Shown here one piece after another: positions 26,362 to 36,998 of a stretch of DNA of 64,000 bases (positions are counted from its first letter, which is position 1; each line of letters begins with the position of its first letter). The stretch comes from an uncultured Pseudoteredinibacter sp. (GTDB taxonomy: Bacteria; Pseudomonadota; Gammaproteobacteria; Pseudomonadales; Cellvibrionaceae). The position numbers and the translations under genes were made by a program. Location: the NCBI RefSeq assembly GCF_947500695.1, contig NZ_CANMSS010000007.1, positions 224,117 through 288,116 of the forward strand, written 5' to 3'. The notes beneath the pieces were generated by a model. The model ran no database searches, was not told the origin of the DNA, and worked only from the letters and a program-made list of their open reading frames with translations.

Positions 26362-28293
26362 ATGGGAAAAATTATCGGAATTGACTTGGGTACTACCAAC
26401 TCTTGTGTATCCGTACTAGAAGGTGACAAGTCTAAGGTTATCGAGAATGCCGAAGGCGATCGCACCACCCCATCCATCGTAGCGTTTACTGACGATGGTG
26501 AAGTACTGGTTGGCCAGAGCGCTAAACGCCAATCGGTGACCAACCCAACGAATACTTTGTTTGCGGTTAAGCGTTTGATCGGCCGTAAATTTAAAGATGA
26601 TGTTGTACAGAAAGACATCTCTATGGTGCCTTACAAAATCGTCGCCGCCGACAATGGCGATGCTTGGGTAGAAGCCAAAGGTGATGCGAAGGCGCCACCG
26701 CAGATTTCTGCTGAAGTTTTGAAGAAAATGAAGAAAACCGCCGAAGATTATTTGGGCGAAAGCGTAACCGAAGCGGTTGTTACGGTTCCTGCTTACTTCA
26801 ACGATTCCCAGCGTCAGGCGACCAAAGATGCCGGTAAGATCGCGGGTCTAGATGTTAAGCGTATCATCAATGAGCCAACCGCAGCGGCTTTGGCCTACGG
26901 TATGGATAAAGCCGAAGGCGATCGCACCATTGCGGTATACGACTTGGGTGGTGGTACTTTCGATATCTCTATTATTGAAATTGCCGATGTAGACGGCGAG
27001 CACCAGTTTGAAGTATTGGCCACCAATGGTGACACCTTCTTGGGTGGTGAAGATTTCGATTTACGTTTGATCGAGTACTTGGCCGATGAGTTTAAGAAAG
27101 AAAACGGTATCGACTTGCACAATGATCCACTGGCTCTACAGCGCTTAAAAGAAGCGGCTGAAAAAGCTAAAATCGAGCTGTCTTCTTCTCAGCAGACCGA
27201 AGTAAACCTGCCGTACATCACTGCTGATGCAACGGGGCCTAAGCACTTGGTTGTGAAAATGACTCGTGCCAAGTTGGAGTCTTTGGTAGAAGAACTAGTG
27301 GTTAACTCTTTGAAGCCAGTGAAGACGGCTTTGGATGATGCCGATTTATCAGTTGGCGAAATCGACGATGTTATCTTGGTGGGCGGTCAAACCCGTATGC
27401 CATTGGTACAAGAAAAGGTTGCTGAGTTCTTCGGTAAAGAACCTCGTAAAGATGTAAACCCTGATGAAGCGGTTGCCATGGGCGCTGCGATTCAAGGTGC
27501 GGTATTGGCTGGTGACGTTAAAGACGTATTGTTGTTGGACGTATCTCCGCTAACTCTAGGTATTGAAACCATGGGTGGTGTGGCAACTCCACTTATCGAG
27601 AAGAACACTACTATCCCGACGAAAAAGTCTCAGGTGTTCTCTACCGCTGAAGACAACCAAACTGCGGTTACCATTCACGTAGTACAGGGTGAGCGTAAGC
27701 AAGCTTCTCAGAACAAATCTCTGGGCCGCTTTGACTTAGCTGACATTCCACCTGCGCAGCGTGGTATGCCACAAATTGAGGTAACCTTTGATATCGATGC
27801 CAACGGTATCTTGAATGTAAGTGCTAAAGACAAAGCAACTGGTAAAGAGCAGTCCATCGTCATTAAAGCTTCTTCTGGTTTGAGCGATGAAGAAATCGAT
27901 CAAATGGTGAATGATGCAGAGGCGAATGCTGAAGCAGATAAGCAGTTCGAAGAGTTGGTCACCGCACGCAACACTTTGGAAGGTTTGATTCATGCAAGCA
28001 AGAAAACTGTTGAAGAAGCTGGCGATAAGGCCACTGACGAAGAGAAGGCGGCTATTGAAGCTGCGGTTGCGGAAGCCGAAGAAGCTGTTAAAGGCGACGA
28101 CAAAGAGGCCATGGAAGCTGCAACCAACAAGCTAACTGAAGCTTCAAGTTCGCTAGCGCAGAAATTATACGCCGAGCAAGCCGCGCAAGCTGAAGCGGCC
28201 GGTGCTGACCCTGAAGCGGGTGCGCAAGCCCAGCCAGAAGACGACGGTGTTGTTGAGGCTGAGTTTGAAGAAGTGAAAGACGATAAGAAGTAA
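26362..28293 (+). CDS. dnaK: Molecular chaperone DnaK (Hsp70)
   Basis: The 643-residue protein opens [17 protein letters not shown] (ATP-binding phosphate loop) and contains [24 protein letters not shown], the linker [15 protein letters not shown] and a C-terminal helical lid with an acidic end (EEVKDDKK). ATG 26362 follows GGAG by 7 bp; the frame extends upstream without family similarity. It works with DnaJ and GrpE in protein folding. A strong hairpin follows the stop, so dnaJ probably depends partly on read-through or a separate promoter. Confidence 0.98.
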   Translation: MGKIIGIDLGTTNSCVSVLEGDKSKVIENAEGDRTTPSIVAFTDDGEVLVGQSAKRQSVTNPTNTLFAVKRLIGRKFKDDVVQKDISMVPYKIVAADNGDAWVEAKGDAKAPPQISAEVLKKMKKTAEDYLGESVTEAVVTVPAYFNDSQRQATKDAGKIAGLDVKRIINEPTAAALAYGMDKAEGDRTIAVYDLGGGTFDISIIEIADVDGEHQFEVLATNGDTFLGGEDFDLRLIEYLADEFKKENGIDLHNDPLALQRLKEAAEKAKIELSSSQQTEVNLPYITADATGPKHLVVKMTRAKLESLVEELVVNSLKPVKTALDDADLSVGEIDDVILVGGQTRMPLVQEKVAEFFGKEPRKDVNPDEAVAMGAAIQGAVLAGDVKDVLLLDVSPLTLGIETMGGVATPLIEKNTTIPTKKSQVFSTAEDNQTAVTIHVVQGERKQASQNKSLGRFDLADIPPAQRGMPQIEVTFDIDANGILNVSAKDKATGKEQSIVIKASSGLSDEEIDQMVNDAEANAEADKQFEELVTARNTLEGLIHASKKTVEEAGDKATDEEKAAIEAAVAEAEEAVKGDDKEAMEAATNKLTEASSSLAQKLYAEQAAQAEAAGADPEAGAQAQPEDDGVVEAEFEEVKDDKK

Positions 28294-28310
28294 TTCTGAG
28301 TCGTTTTGTT

Positions 28311-28336
28311 AAAACGGGAGGCTTGCCTCCCGTTTT
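28311..28336 (+). terminator. Terminator after dnaK
   Basis: AAAACGGGAGG pairs with CCTCCCGTTTT around a CTTG loop (28311-28336). It may attenuate transcription into dnaJ. Confidence 0.85.
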
Positions 28337-28441
28337 AGTCTTGCCGCAGCTTTAATGAATTAGAGTACGAGACGTTAACTGTGAGTTGTGAATGATTTTT
28401 ACACTTCACATCTAACGTTTTATTCAATATGAAGAGTCACT

Positions 28442-29563
28442 ATGTCAAAACGTGATTATTATGAAGTGCTGGGCGTTGACCGCGGCATTTCAGAAAAAGA
28501 TCTGAAAAAAGCTTACCGTCGTGTGGCGATGAAATTTCACCCAGACCGTAATCCAGATGACAAAGAAGCCGAAGAAAAATTTAAAGAGGCTAGTGAGGCC
28601 TATGAAATTTTATCGGATGCGCAAAAGCGTGCGGCTTATGATCAATACGGTCACGCAGGCGTAGACCCTAGCCAAGGTGGCATGGGCGGTGGCCAGGGTT
28701 TTGGTAATTTCAGCGATATTTTTGGTGATGTCTTTGGTGATATCTTCGGAGGCGCTGGTGGCGGCGGTCGAGGTCGTGGCGGCCCAGCTCGCGGTGCGGA
28801 TTTACGTTACACCTTAGAGCTTGACTTGGAAAAAGCCGTACAAGGCACCTCGGTAAAAATCAAAGTGCCCACCTTGGTTCACTGTGGAACTTGCGATGGT
28901 TCGGGTGCAAAAGAAGGCAGCAAGCCAGTCACCTGTGGCACCTGTGGTGGTATGGGGCAGGTTCGAATGACCCAGGGCTTCTTCTCGGTTCAGCAAACCT
29001 GTCCAAATTGTCACGGTAAAGGCCAGATCATCTCCGACCCATGTAATGATTGTGGTGGCCAGGGGCGTGTAGAAGAAACCAAAACGCTTTCCGTTAAAGT
29101 GCCAGCAGGTGTTGATACCGGTGATCGAATTCGCTTAAGTGGTGAAGGTGAAGCTGGTGAGGCCGGCGGTCCTCCTGGTGACTTGTATGTACAGGTCTCT
29201 GTAAAAGAGCATGAGATCTTCCAGCGCGAAGGCAAAAACTTGTATTGCGAAGTACCTATCAGCATTGTTGATGCTGCATTGGGCGGTGAGCTTGAAGTGC
29301 CTACGCTAGATGGCCGAGTAAAGCTTAAGGTTCCTTCTGAAACACAAACGGGTAAATTGTTCCGTCTACGTGGTAAGGGTGTGGTTCCTGTTCGCGGTGG
29401 TTCGGCAGGTGATTTGCTGTGCCGTGTTGTCTTGGAAACACCAGTTAATCTTTCCAATAAGCAGAAAGATTTGCTGCGCGAGCTGCAAGCCAGTATGAAG
29501 GGTGATAAAAATTCGCCTAAGCAAAGCTCTTGGTTTGAAGGGATGAAAAACTTCTTTAACTAA
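28442..29563 (+). CDS. dnaJ: Co-chaperone DnaJ (Hsp40)
   Basis: DnaJ delivers substrates to DnaK and stimulates its ATPase. The 373-residue protein has a J domain with the HPD motif ([10 protein letters not shown], about 32-41), a Gly/Phe-rich stretch, four zinc-binding repeats ([32 protein letters not shown]) and the C-terminal substrate domains. It is a full-length type-I DnaJ. No clear sigma-32 promoter was seen directly upstream. Confidence 0.98.
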   Translation: MSKRDYYEVLGVDRGISEKDLKKAYRRVAMKFHPDRNPDDKEAEEKFKEASEAYEILSDAQKRAAYDQYGHAGVDPSQGGMGGGQGFGNFSDIFGDVFGDIFGGAGGGGRGRGGPARGADLRYTLELDLEKAVQGTSVKIKVPTLVHCGTCDGSGAKEGSKPVTCGTCGGMGQVRMTQGFFSVQQTCPNCHGKGQIISDPCNDCGGQGRVEETKTLSVKVPAGVDTGDRIRLSGEGEAGEAGGPPGDLYVQVSVKEHEIFQREGKNLYCEVPISIVDAALGGELEVPTLDGRVKLKVPSETQTGKLFRLRGKGVVPVRGGSAGDLLCRVVLETPVNLSNKQKDLLRELQASMKGDKNSPKQSSWFEGMKNFFN

Positions 29564-29589
29564 GTAAGTTTGCAAAACTGGAAAAAGGA

Positions 29590-29612
29590 AGCCCGCCGTA
29601 GCGGGCTTTTTT
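29590..29612 (+). terminator. Terminator after dnaJ
   Basis: GCCCGC-CGTA-GCGGGC followed by T6, 28 bp after the dnaJ stop and facing the reverse-strand operon. Confidence 0.92.
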
Positions 29613-29633
29613 GTGCTCAGCAGAACAACAAAA

Positions 29634-30053
29634 CTACTTTACCGTCATAATAACTTTGACGCTGTCATCGACTTCACTGCTGTCGATATAAGCGATGGAG
29701 TCAGCATTACTGGCAACAAACTCTTTCACTTCACTGTCATCCATTAGTGCCTTGGGTGGTTGGCCTTTCCCTGTGAAAACAATACGCGCCCAGTAAGCAT
29801 TTAGCTGGCTAGGGTTCTTATTGCTAAGTAGCTGATAAAACTGATCGCGGCTAGGGCTGCCTTCCTCTTGATCAACTGGGGTGAGCTTTTGCCCTCCCAG
29901 GCTTTTGCTTTTTCCTAAAAACAAAGCTGACACTTCCGCTTTGGATGCACTGATGCTGGCGCTCGGATGAGTAATTACCGCAAGATCGGCAAAGCAAGCG
30001 GAGCTTGATAATGCAGCAATAGTGGTGGTTATTAATGAGAGTTTCTTAAACAT
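29634..30053 (-). CDS. Small PstS-like periplasmic binding protein
   Basis: A 139-residue exported protein (signal peptide to about 22, cleaved near CFA). The mature part resembles one lobe of phosphate-binding proteins: LAVITHPSASISASKAEVSALFLGK, then RDQFYQLLSNKNPSQLNAYW and a C-terminal DSIAYIDSSEV. Stand-alone proteins of this size are annotated as PstS-like or PBP-domain proteins; phosphate binding is not proven. It is the last gene of an operon after a porin and a chemoreceptor, gaps 30 and 35 bp, suggesting a sensing or uptake unit. Confidence 0.75.
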   Translation of the reverse strand: MFKKLSLITTTIAALSSSACFADLAVITHPSASISASKAEVSALFLGKSKSLGGQKLTPVDQEEGSPSRDQFYQLLSNKNPSQLNAYWARIVFTGKGQPPKALMDDSEVKEFVASNADSIAYIDSSEVDDSVKVIMTVK

Positions 30054-30083
30054 ATTACACCTATATTGAAAATTGCTAGCGCC

Positions 30084-31367
30084 TTAAAAAACGGCATCAA
30101 AGCCCACCGATAAAACATGAACGCCGTCTTTATCGAGCTCATTGACAAGATTCGGGTTCAGCGCCAATTCGGTACCGATGACAGTATTACCCAAGGTACC
30201 ATCAAAGTTATCGTAGTCTGCAATCTCTGCCTTTAAGCTCACTTGATTGTTAAGGTTGTAACGCATGCCTAGGGTGATGGATTCCATTGAGACTTTTTGT
30301 ACAGGCGATACGGCATTACTTTCATGGGAGGCATCCGAATAGGTTTTGGATAAGCTCATATAGGGCATCCACTTTTCGAATTGATAACCCAAGGTGCCTG
30401 ACATAGCAATATTGCCTAGAAATGGTAGCTTTTTGCCGATGTCAGCTTCGGCACCTTCCAGCATGGCGAACCATTTACCGTTATCGTAACGGGCGCTGGC
30501 TGAGTAATAATCGATGTCGTCGGATAAGGGGAATCCTGTGATAGAAATAGTGTCTATCTGGTTGTAAGAGGCTCGTAGGGTTAGCGACTCTTTTTCGGCA
30601 GTAAAGGCTATACCGCTAACCGCTTCGGCATCAGCAACATTGGTGCCAGCTGTGCCGTAATAGATTTGAGTATCTGTAATCCAGCTGCCAATCGGGTGGC
30701 TGTAAGTCGCATCGACACCTTCATAGGTGGTGAAGCTAGTGACATAAACTTCCGCGGGTGGCCTGACCCAAGGGTAGGCATAGCCAACTTCAATGGATTC
30801 AGAGTACATATACCATGGCAGGCGCATTCTGCCGCCACGTAAGGCTAGGTTATCGCTAACATTGAAGCGTAAAAAGGCCCATTCAGCGTCCATATCAAAG
30901 TCGTTTTTACCTTTGGCGGTTAGCTGAATAACCGCGTCGATGCTATCACTTACTTTATAGTCAAACTGTAAGCCTGCAATGGTGTCGGGCGAAAAATCCC
31001 AATGGGTATCGACACCAGCTTCTAGTGTCACCCCTTTAACATTGGCCTTGGTGGCGTAAACAGATGCAAATCCTTTAATGCTTAAGCGATCTTTCTGAGA
31101 CTCAATTTTTCGCTTTAAGGATTTTGCTTGTCTTTGAGTTTTCTTTTCCAGCTTAACCAGTCGTTGTTCTAGTTTAACTGAGTCGCTGCCTGAGCTTTGT
31201 TGACTCAATGCGTTTAGCTTTGACGTTAATTCAGAAATGGTTTTTTGATCTTGAGCGCTCTTACGTTCAAGTTGTTCCAGTCTCTGCAAAATGTCATTCT
31301 GATCCGCCGTGGCAGCTTGCCAAGGCAGGCTGCTTAAAATGGCTAAGGTGATAAGTTTCTTTTTCAT
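30084..31367 (-). CDS. Outer-membrane porin with N-terminal coiled coil
   Basis: A 427-residue exported protein. After the signal peptide (MKKKLITLAILSSLPWQAATA) comes a heptad-rich coiled coil (about 25-90: ILQRLEQLERK, then SVKLEQRLVKLEKKTQRQAK). A beta-barrel of alternating strands follows, ending VLSVGFDAVF with the C-terminal phenylalanine of BAM substrates. The coiled coil suggests a trimeric DcaP- or OprP-like porin with a periplasmic stalk. Solute specificity is unknown. Middle gene of the MCP-porin-PBP operon. Confidence 0.8.
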   Translation of the reverse strand: MKKKLITLAILSSLPWQAATADQNDILQRLEQLERKSAQDQKTISELTSKLNALSQQSSGSDSVKLEQRLVKLEKKTQRQAKSLKRKIESQKDRLSIKGFASVYATKANVKGVTLEAGVDTHWDFSPDTIAGLQFDYKVSDSIDAVIQLTAKGKNDFDMDAEWAFLRFNVSDNLALRGGRMRLPWYMYSESIEVGYAYPWVRPPAEVYVTSFTTYEGVDATYSHPIGSWITDTQIYYGTAGTNVADAEAVSGIAFTAEKESLTLRASYNQIDTISITGFPLSDDIDYYSASARYDNGKWFAMLEGAEADIGKKLPFLGNIAMSGTLGYQFEKWMPYMSLSKTYSDASHESNAVSPVQKVSMESITLGMRYNLNNQVSLKAEIADYDNFDGTLGNTVIGTELALNPNLVNELDKDGVHVLSVGFDAVF

Positions 31368-31402
31368 GGGGCACCTGTGTACATCTAATCTAAATCGAGG
31401 TT

Positions 31403-33022
31403 TTATACTTTAAATTGCGCCGATACGGCGCTGAGTTGATCTGAGAACTGGCTCAAGTCTTTGCTCATACCTGAGAGATTTTCAGCGCTTTGGGCTACGC
31501 GTTGAGTGGCTTCAGTTAGAGCGGAAACATTACTTTGAATGGCGCGGCCGCTGCTATCTTGCTGCTCGGTTGCGGCAGCAATCTGGTGATTCATGCTGGC
31601 AATAGAAGCAACACTTCCGGAGATGGTTTGCAGGGTTACGCCGGTTTCTTGTACTTGGTCGGCATTGAGTCCAACTTGTTGTTGGCTGCTCGACATAACA
31701 CTTACGGCTTCGTTAGAGGCCAGCTCTAACTTTTCGATAAGCTGTTGGATTTCTTGCGTAGAATCCTGAGTTTTTGAGGCAAGTGTTCTTACCTCATCAG
31801 CAACAACGGCAAAGCCTCGACCTTGTTCACCAGCGCGTGCAGCCTCAATCGCGGCATTAAGTGCGAGTAGATTGGTTTGTTCGGCGATCACCTTAATAAC
31901 ATCAAGAATACCGCTGACGTTTTCAACATCCTGCTGTAATGAGCTAATCACATTCGCAGCTGCTGTAATATCACTGGACAAATTGCGAATTGATAAGCTG
32001 GTTTTACTGATGTTCTCGGTTTCTGCCTTGGCATCTTGGTCAGCTTCGGAAGTCGCTTCGGCCGCTGAGGCTGCTGACCCTGCGATGTTCTCGGTGCTTT
32101 GGATAAGTTCATCCATGGCGTGAACCAGCTCGCATGATGCATCTTGTTGCTGCTGGCAGTCGTTCAGAGAGGTGCCTGCTAACTGCTTGAGGCGATCGGC
32201 AAGCTGGTTCATGGGCTCGTCGAGTTTTAGCATATCGCCGACTGTGCTGTGTAGCTTGGCGATAAAAACATTAAACCAATTCACCAGCTGTCCAATTTCG
32301 TCATTGCCTTGTTGGGTTAAGCGCAAGGTTAAGTCGCCATCACCCTCAGCAATTTCTTTTAAAGAGTTTGAAACATTGTTGATTTGTGAGGTGATCGTCC
32401 AAGTGCTAAAGCCTGTGACCAAACTTAAAAAAATCACCAGGGCTATGCCGGCGAGAACGCCGACTTGGGAAGAAGATTCGGCATTGCTATTGGCCTGACT
32501 AATCTGTTGGTTGAAATTGCTCAGGGCTTCTTTTTGTCCACTTTGGAAGGCGCTGTTTAACTCTTTGTAGAGCTTCTCTTTGTTGCTCACTAAAGCTGGT
32601 ATATTTTGCGGGTCGAAATCACCACCGATCAGCGCTTGGGCAAGATTGTTATTGGCGTTCACAAATAACCGCAGTTGCTCCTGCTGTTGAGTAATGGCTT
32701 TGCTGTTTTGCGCTTGCAATTGGGCTTGCTGTGCCAAGCCCATTTGCATGGATTTATGCAAATTGTCAGCATTGATCAGGATATCTTGGTCGGCCATGGT
32801 GACGGCTGAGTTGTAGATATCTTGCAATCGTTCTAGCTGACTTTGTTGGCTGCTGGCAATCAGCATTGCAGGAAGCTGTTGATCGCGCAGGGTGTTAAGC
32901 CGGTCAATGTTGTTATTGGAAACTGTGTATTGATAGCTCAATACCGCACTTAGCCCAATCAATGCGATGATGGGAGGGAGCATCAGCTTCATTTTAATTG
33001 ATAGAAAATTTAAACCATTCAT
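31403..33022 (-). CDS. Methyl-accepting chemotaxis protein
   Basis: A transmembrane chemoreceptor: TM1 [18 protein letters not shown], a periplasmic helical sensor of about 160 residues rich in Gln, TM2 around [19 protein letters not shown], a HAMP domain ([15 protein letters not shown]) and the signalling tip [24 protein letters not shown] 33022 gives 539 residues; longer in-frame starts at 33040 (ATG) and 33064 (TTG) lack better ribosome sites. It is the first gene of an operon with a porin and a small binding protein, so it probably reports on the same solute. Confidence 0.88.
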   Translation of the reverse strand: MNGLNFLSIKMKLMLPPIIALIGLSAVLSYQYTVSNNNIDRLNTLRDQQLPAMLIASSQQSQLERLQDIYNSAVTMADQDILINADNLHKSMQMGLAQQAQLQAQNSKAITQQQEQLRLFVNANNNLAQALIGGDFDPQNIPALVSNKEKLYKELNSAFQSGQKEALSNFNQQISQANSNAESSSQVGVLAGIALVIFLSLVTGFSTWTITSQINNVSNSLKEIAEGDGDLTLRLTQQGNDEIGQLVNWFNVFIAKLHSTVGDMLKLDEPMNQLADRLKQLAGTSLNDCQQQQDASCELVHAMDELIQSTENIAGSAASAAEATSEADQDAKAETENISKTSLSIRNLSSDITAAANVISSLQQDVENVSGILDVIKVIAEQTNLLALNAAIEAARAGEQGRGFAVVADEVRTLASKTQDSTQEIQQLIEKLELASNEAVSVMSSSQQQVGLNADQVQETGVTLQTISGSVASIASMNHQIAAATEQQDSSGRAIQSNVSALTEATQRVAQSAENLSGMSKDLSQFSDQLSAVSAQFKV

Positions 33023-34244
<1,222 letters not shown>

Positions 34245-34264
34245 GTTTACGCTCATATCCAAAG

Positions 34265-34292
34265 CATTTTAGGGTCCCCAGGCCCTAAAATG
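34265..34292 (+). terminator. Hairpin after dapB
   Basis: CATTTTAGGG pairs perfectly with CCCTAAAATG around an 8-base loop, 21 bp past the dapB stop. It lacks a strong U-tract, so efficiency is uncertain. Confidence 0.55.
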
Positions 34293-34435
34293 GCTTCTCA
34301 AAAGCCCTTTTAATGTGTTCATTAGATGGCAATCTGATGCTTTTGTAGGGTATCTATTAACAAATGCTATTGCAGCTTAATTGATGCCTGCGCCAAAATC
34401 TCGCACCATTAAAAACAAAAATGATGCGGTGATGT

Positions 34436-36154
34436 ATGGCTATAGAATTCCCCCACTCCTCTATTTACCACTATCTAAATGCGGTGGCTCAGCAGCGACC
34501 TGAGGCAACGGCCTTACGTTTGGTGACAGACCTTAATGACGGTTTTCAAGATATGTCATGGAGTTACCAAGAGCTGCTGGATAATATGCGCCGGGTTGCT
34601 AGATTGCTAAAGGCGAATAGCCAAGCTCAGCGTCCAGTCTGCTCCTTTTTGTTGCCGAATATACCCCAAGCTCATGCCATCATGTGGGGGGCTGAAAGCG
34701 TTGGTGTGGCCAACCCGCTTAACCCCCTACTTAATGAAGATGCCTTATTGCAGCTAATGGAGGCAGCGCAAACCGATGTTTTAATCGCCTTGGGGCCAAA
34801 CCCAGTGAGTGATATCTGGCAAAAGGCCGAATCCGTCGCTAAGCGCCTGTCTAAGCCAGTCAAGCTAATACCAGTGCTGTTTCCTGCCGAATCGTACGAG
34901 TTGTTCGAGCAACAGCTAACGCAATATGATTCAGCTGAGCTAAGTGAAGAGGAATGGCCATGCTTAGATGATATCGCCTCTTACTTTCACACTGGCGGTA
35001 CCACTGGCACGCCCAAATTGGCCCAAAACTCTCAGCGTAATCAGCTCGCCTGTGTAGCCCTGCATCATGAGAGTATGGACTTGCAGCCAGGTGATGTGGT
35101 GATGAGCGGCTTGCCGCTGTTTCACGTTGCAGGCTCGATGATTAATGGCCTGTCTTGCTTGTGTGCAGGTATCGAGATTATCTTGCCTACCATAGCCGGG
35201 TTTCGTGATCCAAATGTGGTTCAAGCACATTGGCGCATGGTTGAAAAATATCAGGTTAGTGTCAGTGGTGGCATTCCCACCTCAGTCGCTTCTATGGTGA
35301 ATGTACCGGTAGATGCTGATATCAGCTCCTTAAAATATCTGATCTCGGGTGGTTCTCCAGTTCCTGCGGCGCTTTGCCATGATGTCAAAAATAAACTCGA
35401 GTTAGAGCTCTATCAAATTTATGGCATGACTGAGTGTGCCGGTGCTATCGCCATGCCGAAAGTTGATAAGCCTACTGTGCCTGGAAGTGCCGGTTATGTT
35501 AGTGAGCTTATTGATTTAAAAATCAATGGTGCCCTAAAAGCTGGTGACAGTGGTGAGCTGTTGGTTCGTGGCGAGGTGGTATTTTCGGGTTATTTGGGCC
35601 GGGATGAAGATCCGCTAGATCAGGGCTGGTTGCACACTGGTGACCTCGGCCATATTGACGAAGATGGCTATTTGTTTATTACAGGCCGCGCAAAAGATTT
35701 GATTATTCGCAGTGGCCATAACATCGATCCTGCATTGATTGAAAATTGTTTGGAGCAACACCCTGCTGTATCTTTAGCCGCGGCGGTAGGTCGCCCGGAT
35801 GCCTATGCAGGTGAATTACCGGTAGCTTATGTGCAGCTTTATGATGGTCATGACGTTAGCGAAAAAGAGCTGATGGAGTTTGCCATGGAGCATATTGCCG
35901 AGCGCCCAGCTTGCCCTAAGTTTATTGAGATTCTAGAAGCCTTACCGGTAACTGCTGTCGGTAAGGTGCATAAACCGAGCCTGCGTGCAGCTGCGATCGA
36001 GCGAACAGTGGCTGAATTACTGCCGGAGTTACCAGCTGCCAAGGCCCTTATTTTAGATAGTGGCGAAGTGAAGTTGACCTTTGTTGAAAGCTTATCGGAT
36101 GAGCAGCAAACATCGGCGTCAAAACTGGCCAATGAATTAAATATAAAGCTGTAA
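34436..36154 (+). CDS. AMP-dependent acyl-CoA synthetase
   Basis: A 572-residue ANL-superfamily enzyme that activates a carboxylic acid with ATP and CoA. Motifs: SYFHTGGTTGTPKLA (P-loop-like A3), LYQIYGMTECAG (A5), GWLHTGDLGHIDEDG (A7) and the C-terminal VTAVGKVHKPSLR with the catalytic lysine. The substrate (medium/long fatty acid or another acid) cannot be inferred. It is a stand-alone gene inserted between dapB and carA, facing a Crp/Fnr regulator. Confidence 0.87.
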   Translation: MAIEFPHSSIYHYLNAVAQQRPEATALRLVTDLNDGFQDMSWSYQELLDNMRRVARLLKANSQAQRPVCSFLLPNIPQAHAIMWGAESVGVANPLNPLLNEDALLQLMEAAQTDVLIALGPNPVSDIWQKAESVAKRLSKPVKLIPVLFPAESYELFEQQLTQYDSAELSEEEWPCLDDIASYFHTGGTTGTPKLAQNSQRNQLACVALHHESMDLQPGDVVMSGLPLFHVAGSMINGLSCLCAGIEIILPTIAGFRDPNVVQAHWRMVEKYQVSVSGGIPTSVASMVNVPVDADISSLKYLISGGSPVPAALCHDVKNKLELELYQIYGMTECAGAIAMPKVDKPTVPGSAGYVSELIDLKINGALKAGDSGELLVRGEVVFSGYLGRDEDPLDQGWLHTGDLGHIDEDGYLFITGRAKDLIIRSGHNIDPALIENCLEQHPAVSLAAAVGRPDAYAGELPVAYVQLYDGHDVSEKELMEFAMEHIAERPACPKFIEILEALPVTAVGKVHKPSLRAAAIERTVAELLPELPAAKALILDSGEVKLTFVESLSDEQQTSASKLANELNIKL

Positions 36155-36316
36155 TAGAACTTTGAGAGCCTTTTGTGTATAGCCTTTGTAGCAAGGCGTA
36201 CACAAAGGGCATTCAAGAATTGCCTTTTCTGCCTCAAAAACTAGCCGAGACTTTGCAAAACTTTTAAAAAGACTTTTGCAGGGATCTTAATAGGGACATT
36301 AAAAAGAAGGTTGCTG

Positions 36317-36892
36317 CTAGCTTTTTAGTTTCGCCTTTATTCGCGACAAGCTAACCGCGTCCATGCCAAGGTAGCTGGCGATATGGTATTGCGCGAGGCG
36401 TTCGGTAATCCATGATTCGTTGCTTAGTAGCCATTGATAGCGTTCTTCGCCAGACTTTGTTAGCAACACAGCTTCGCGTTGTTCGTTACGCAAAAATAAT
36501 TCACGAGTCGTGTGGTCGAGCATTTCTTGAATGCTAGGATTACTCTCAATTTTGCGTAGAGCGCTGACAGGCATTTCCCAGAGCAGGCTATCTTCAAGGG
36601 CTTGGATCTCATAGGGGCATTCACCTTGATTTAGCCATGCGCTTAGAGATCCAGCCAGTTGTCCTTCCCTAAAAAAGTTCTTATTTCTCTCGCGCCCTTG
36701 AGCGCTTGGATAATATTGTCTCAAGAGTCCTTTTAGAATGATGTAGCAGAACTGGGGTTTACTATTGGCGGCTAACAGTTGAGTGCCGGCGCTGACGTTT
36801 CTCTCTTGCCCGATATCTTCCAGCAAAGGCCACAGAGTAGGGCTAGAGAGCGCAGGGCTTAGTCTATAGCGAGATAATAATTCCGTACTCAT
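36317..36892 (-). CDS. Crp/Fnr-family transcriptional regulator, short form
   Basis: A 191-residue protein with an N-terminal cyclic-nucleotide-binding-like domain (FCYIILKGLLRQYY, FREGQLAGSL) and a compact C-terminal helix-turn-helix (QYHIASYLGMDAVSLSRIKAKL). This IASYLG-LSRI form belongs to the short regulators whose ligand pocket often lacks the cAMP-binding arginine-serine pair; I do not see it here. Target genes are unknown. It converges on the acyl-CoA synthetase gene, and the autotransporter gene lies upstream on the same strand. Confidence 0.82.
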   Translation of the reverse strand: MSTELLSRYRLSPALSSPTLWPLLEDIGQERNVSAGTQLLAANSKPQFCYIILKGLLRQYYPSAQGRERNKNFFREGQLAGSLSAWLNQGECPYEIQALEDSLLWEMPVSALRKIESNPSIQEMLDHTTRELFLRNEQREAVLLTKSGEERYQWLLSNESWITERLAQYHIASYLGMDAVSLSRIKAKLKS

Positions 36893-36951
36893 GATTTCAC
36901 TGCTAATCGATTGGGAGTGGCAGTTTAAATCAGACTGCTAAAGCGAACAAT

Positions 36952-36977
36952 AAAAAAGCCGCCCATTGGGCGGCTTA
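36952..36977 (-). terminator. Terminator of the Calx-beta autotransporter gene
   Basis: GCCGCCC (36958-36964) pairs with GGGCGGC (36968-36974) around ATT; on the reverse strand a T6 run follows. It ends the gene at 36999-39851. Confidence 0.88.
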
Positions 36978-36998
36978 TAAAGTTCTAACAAATTGACC

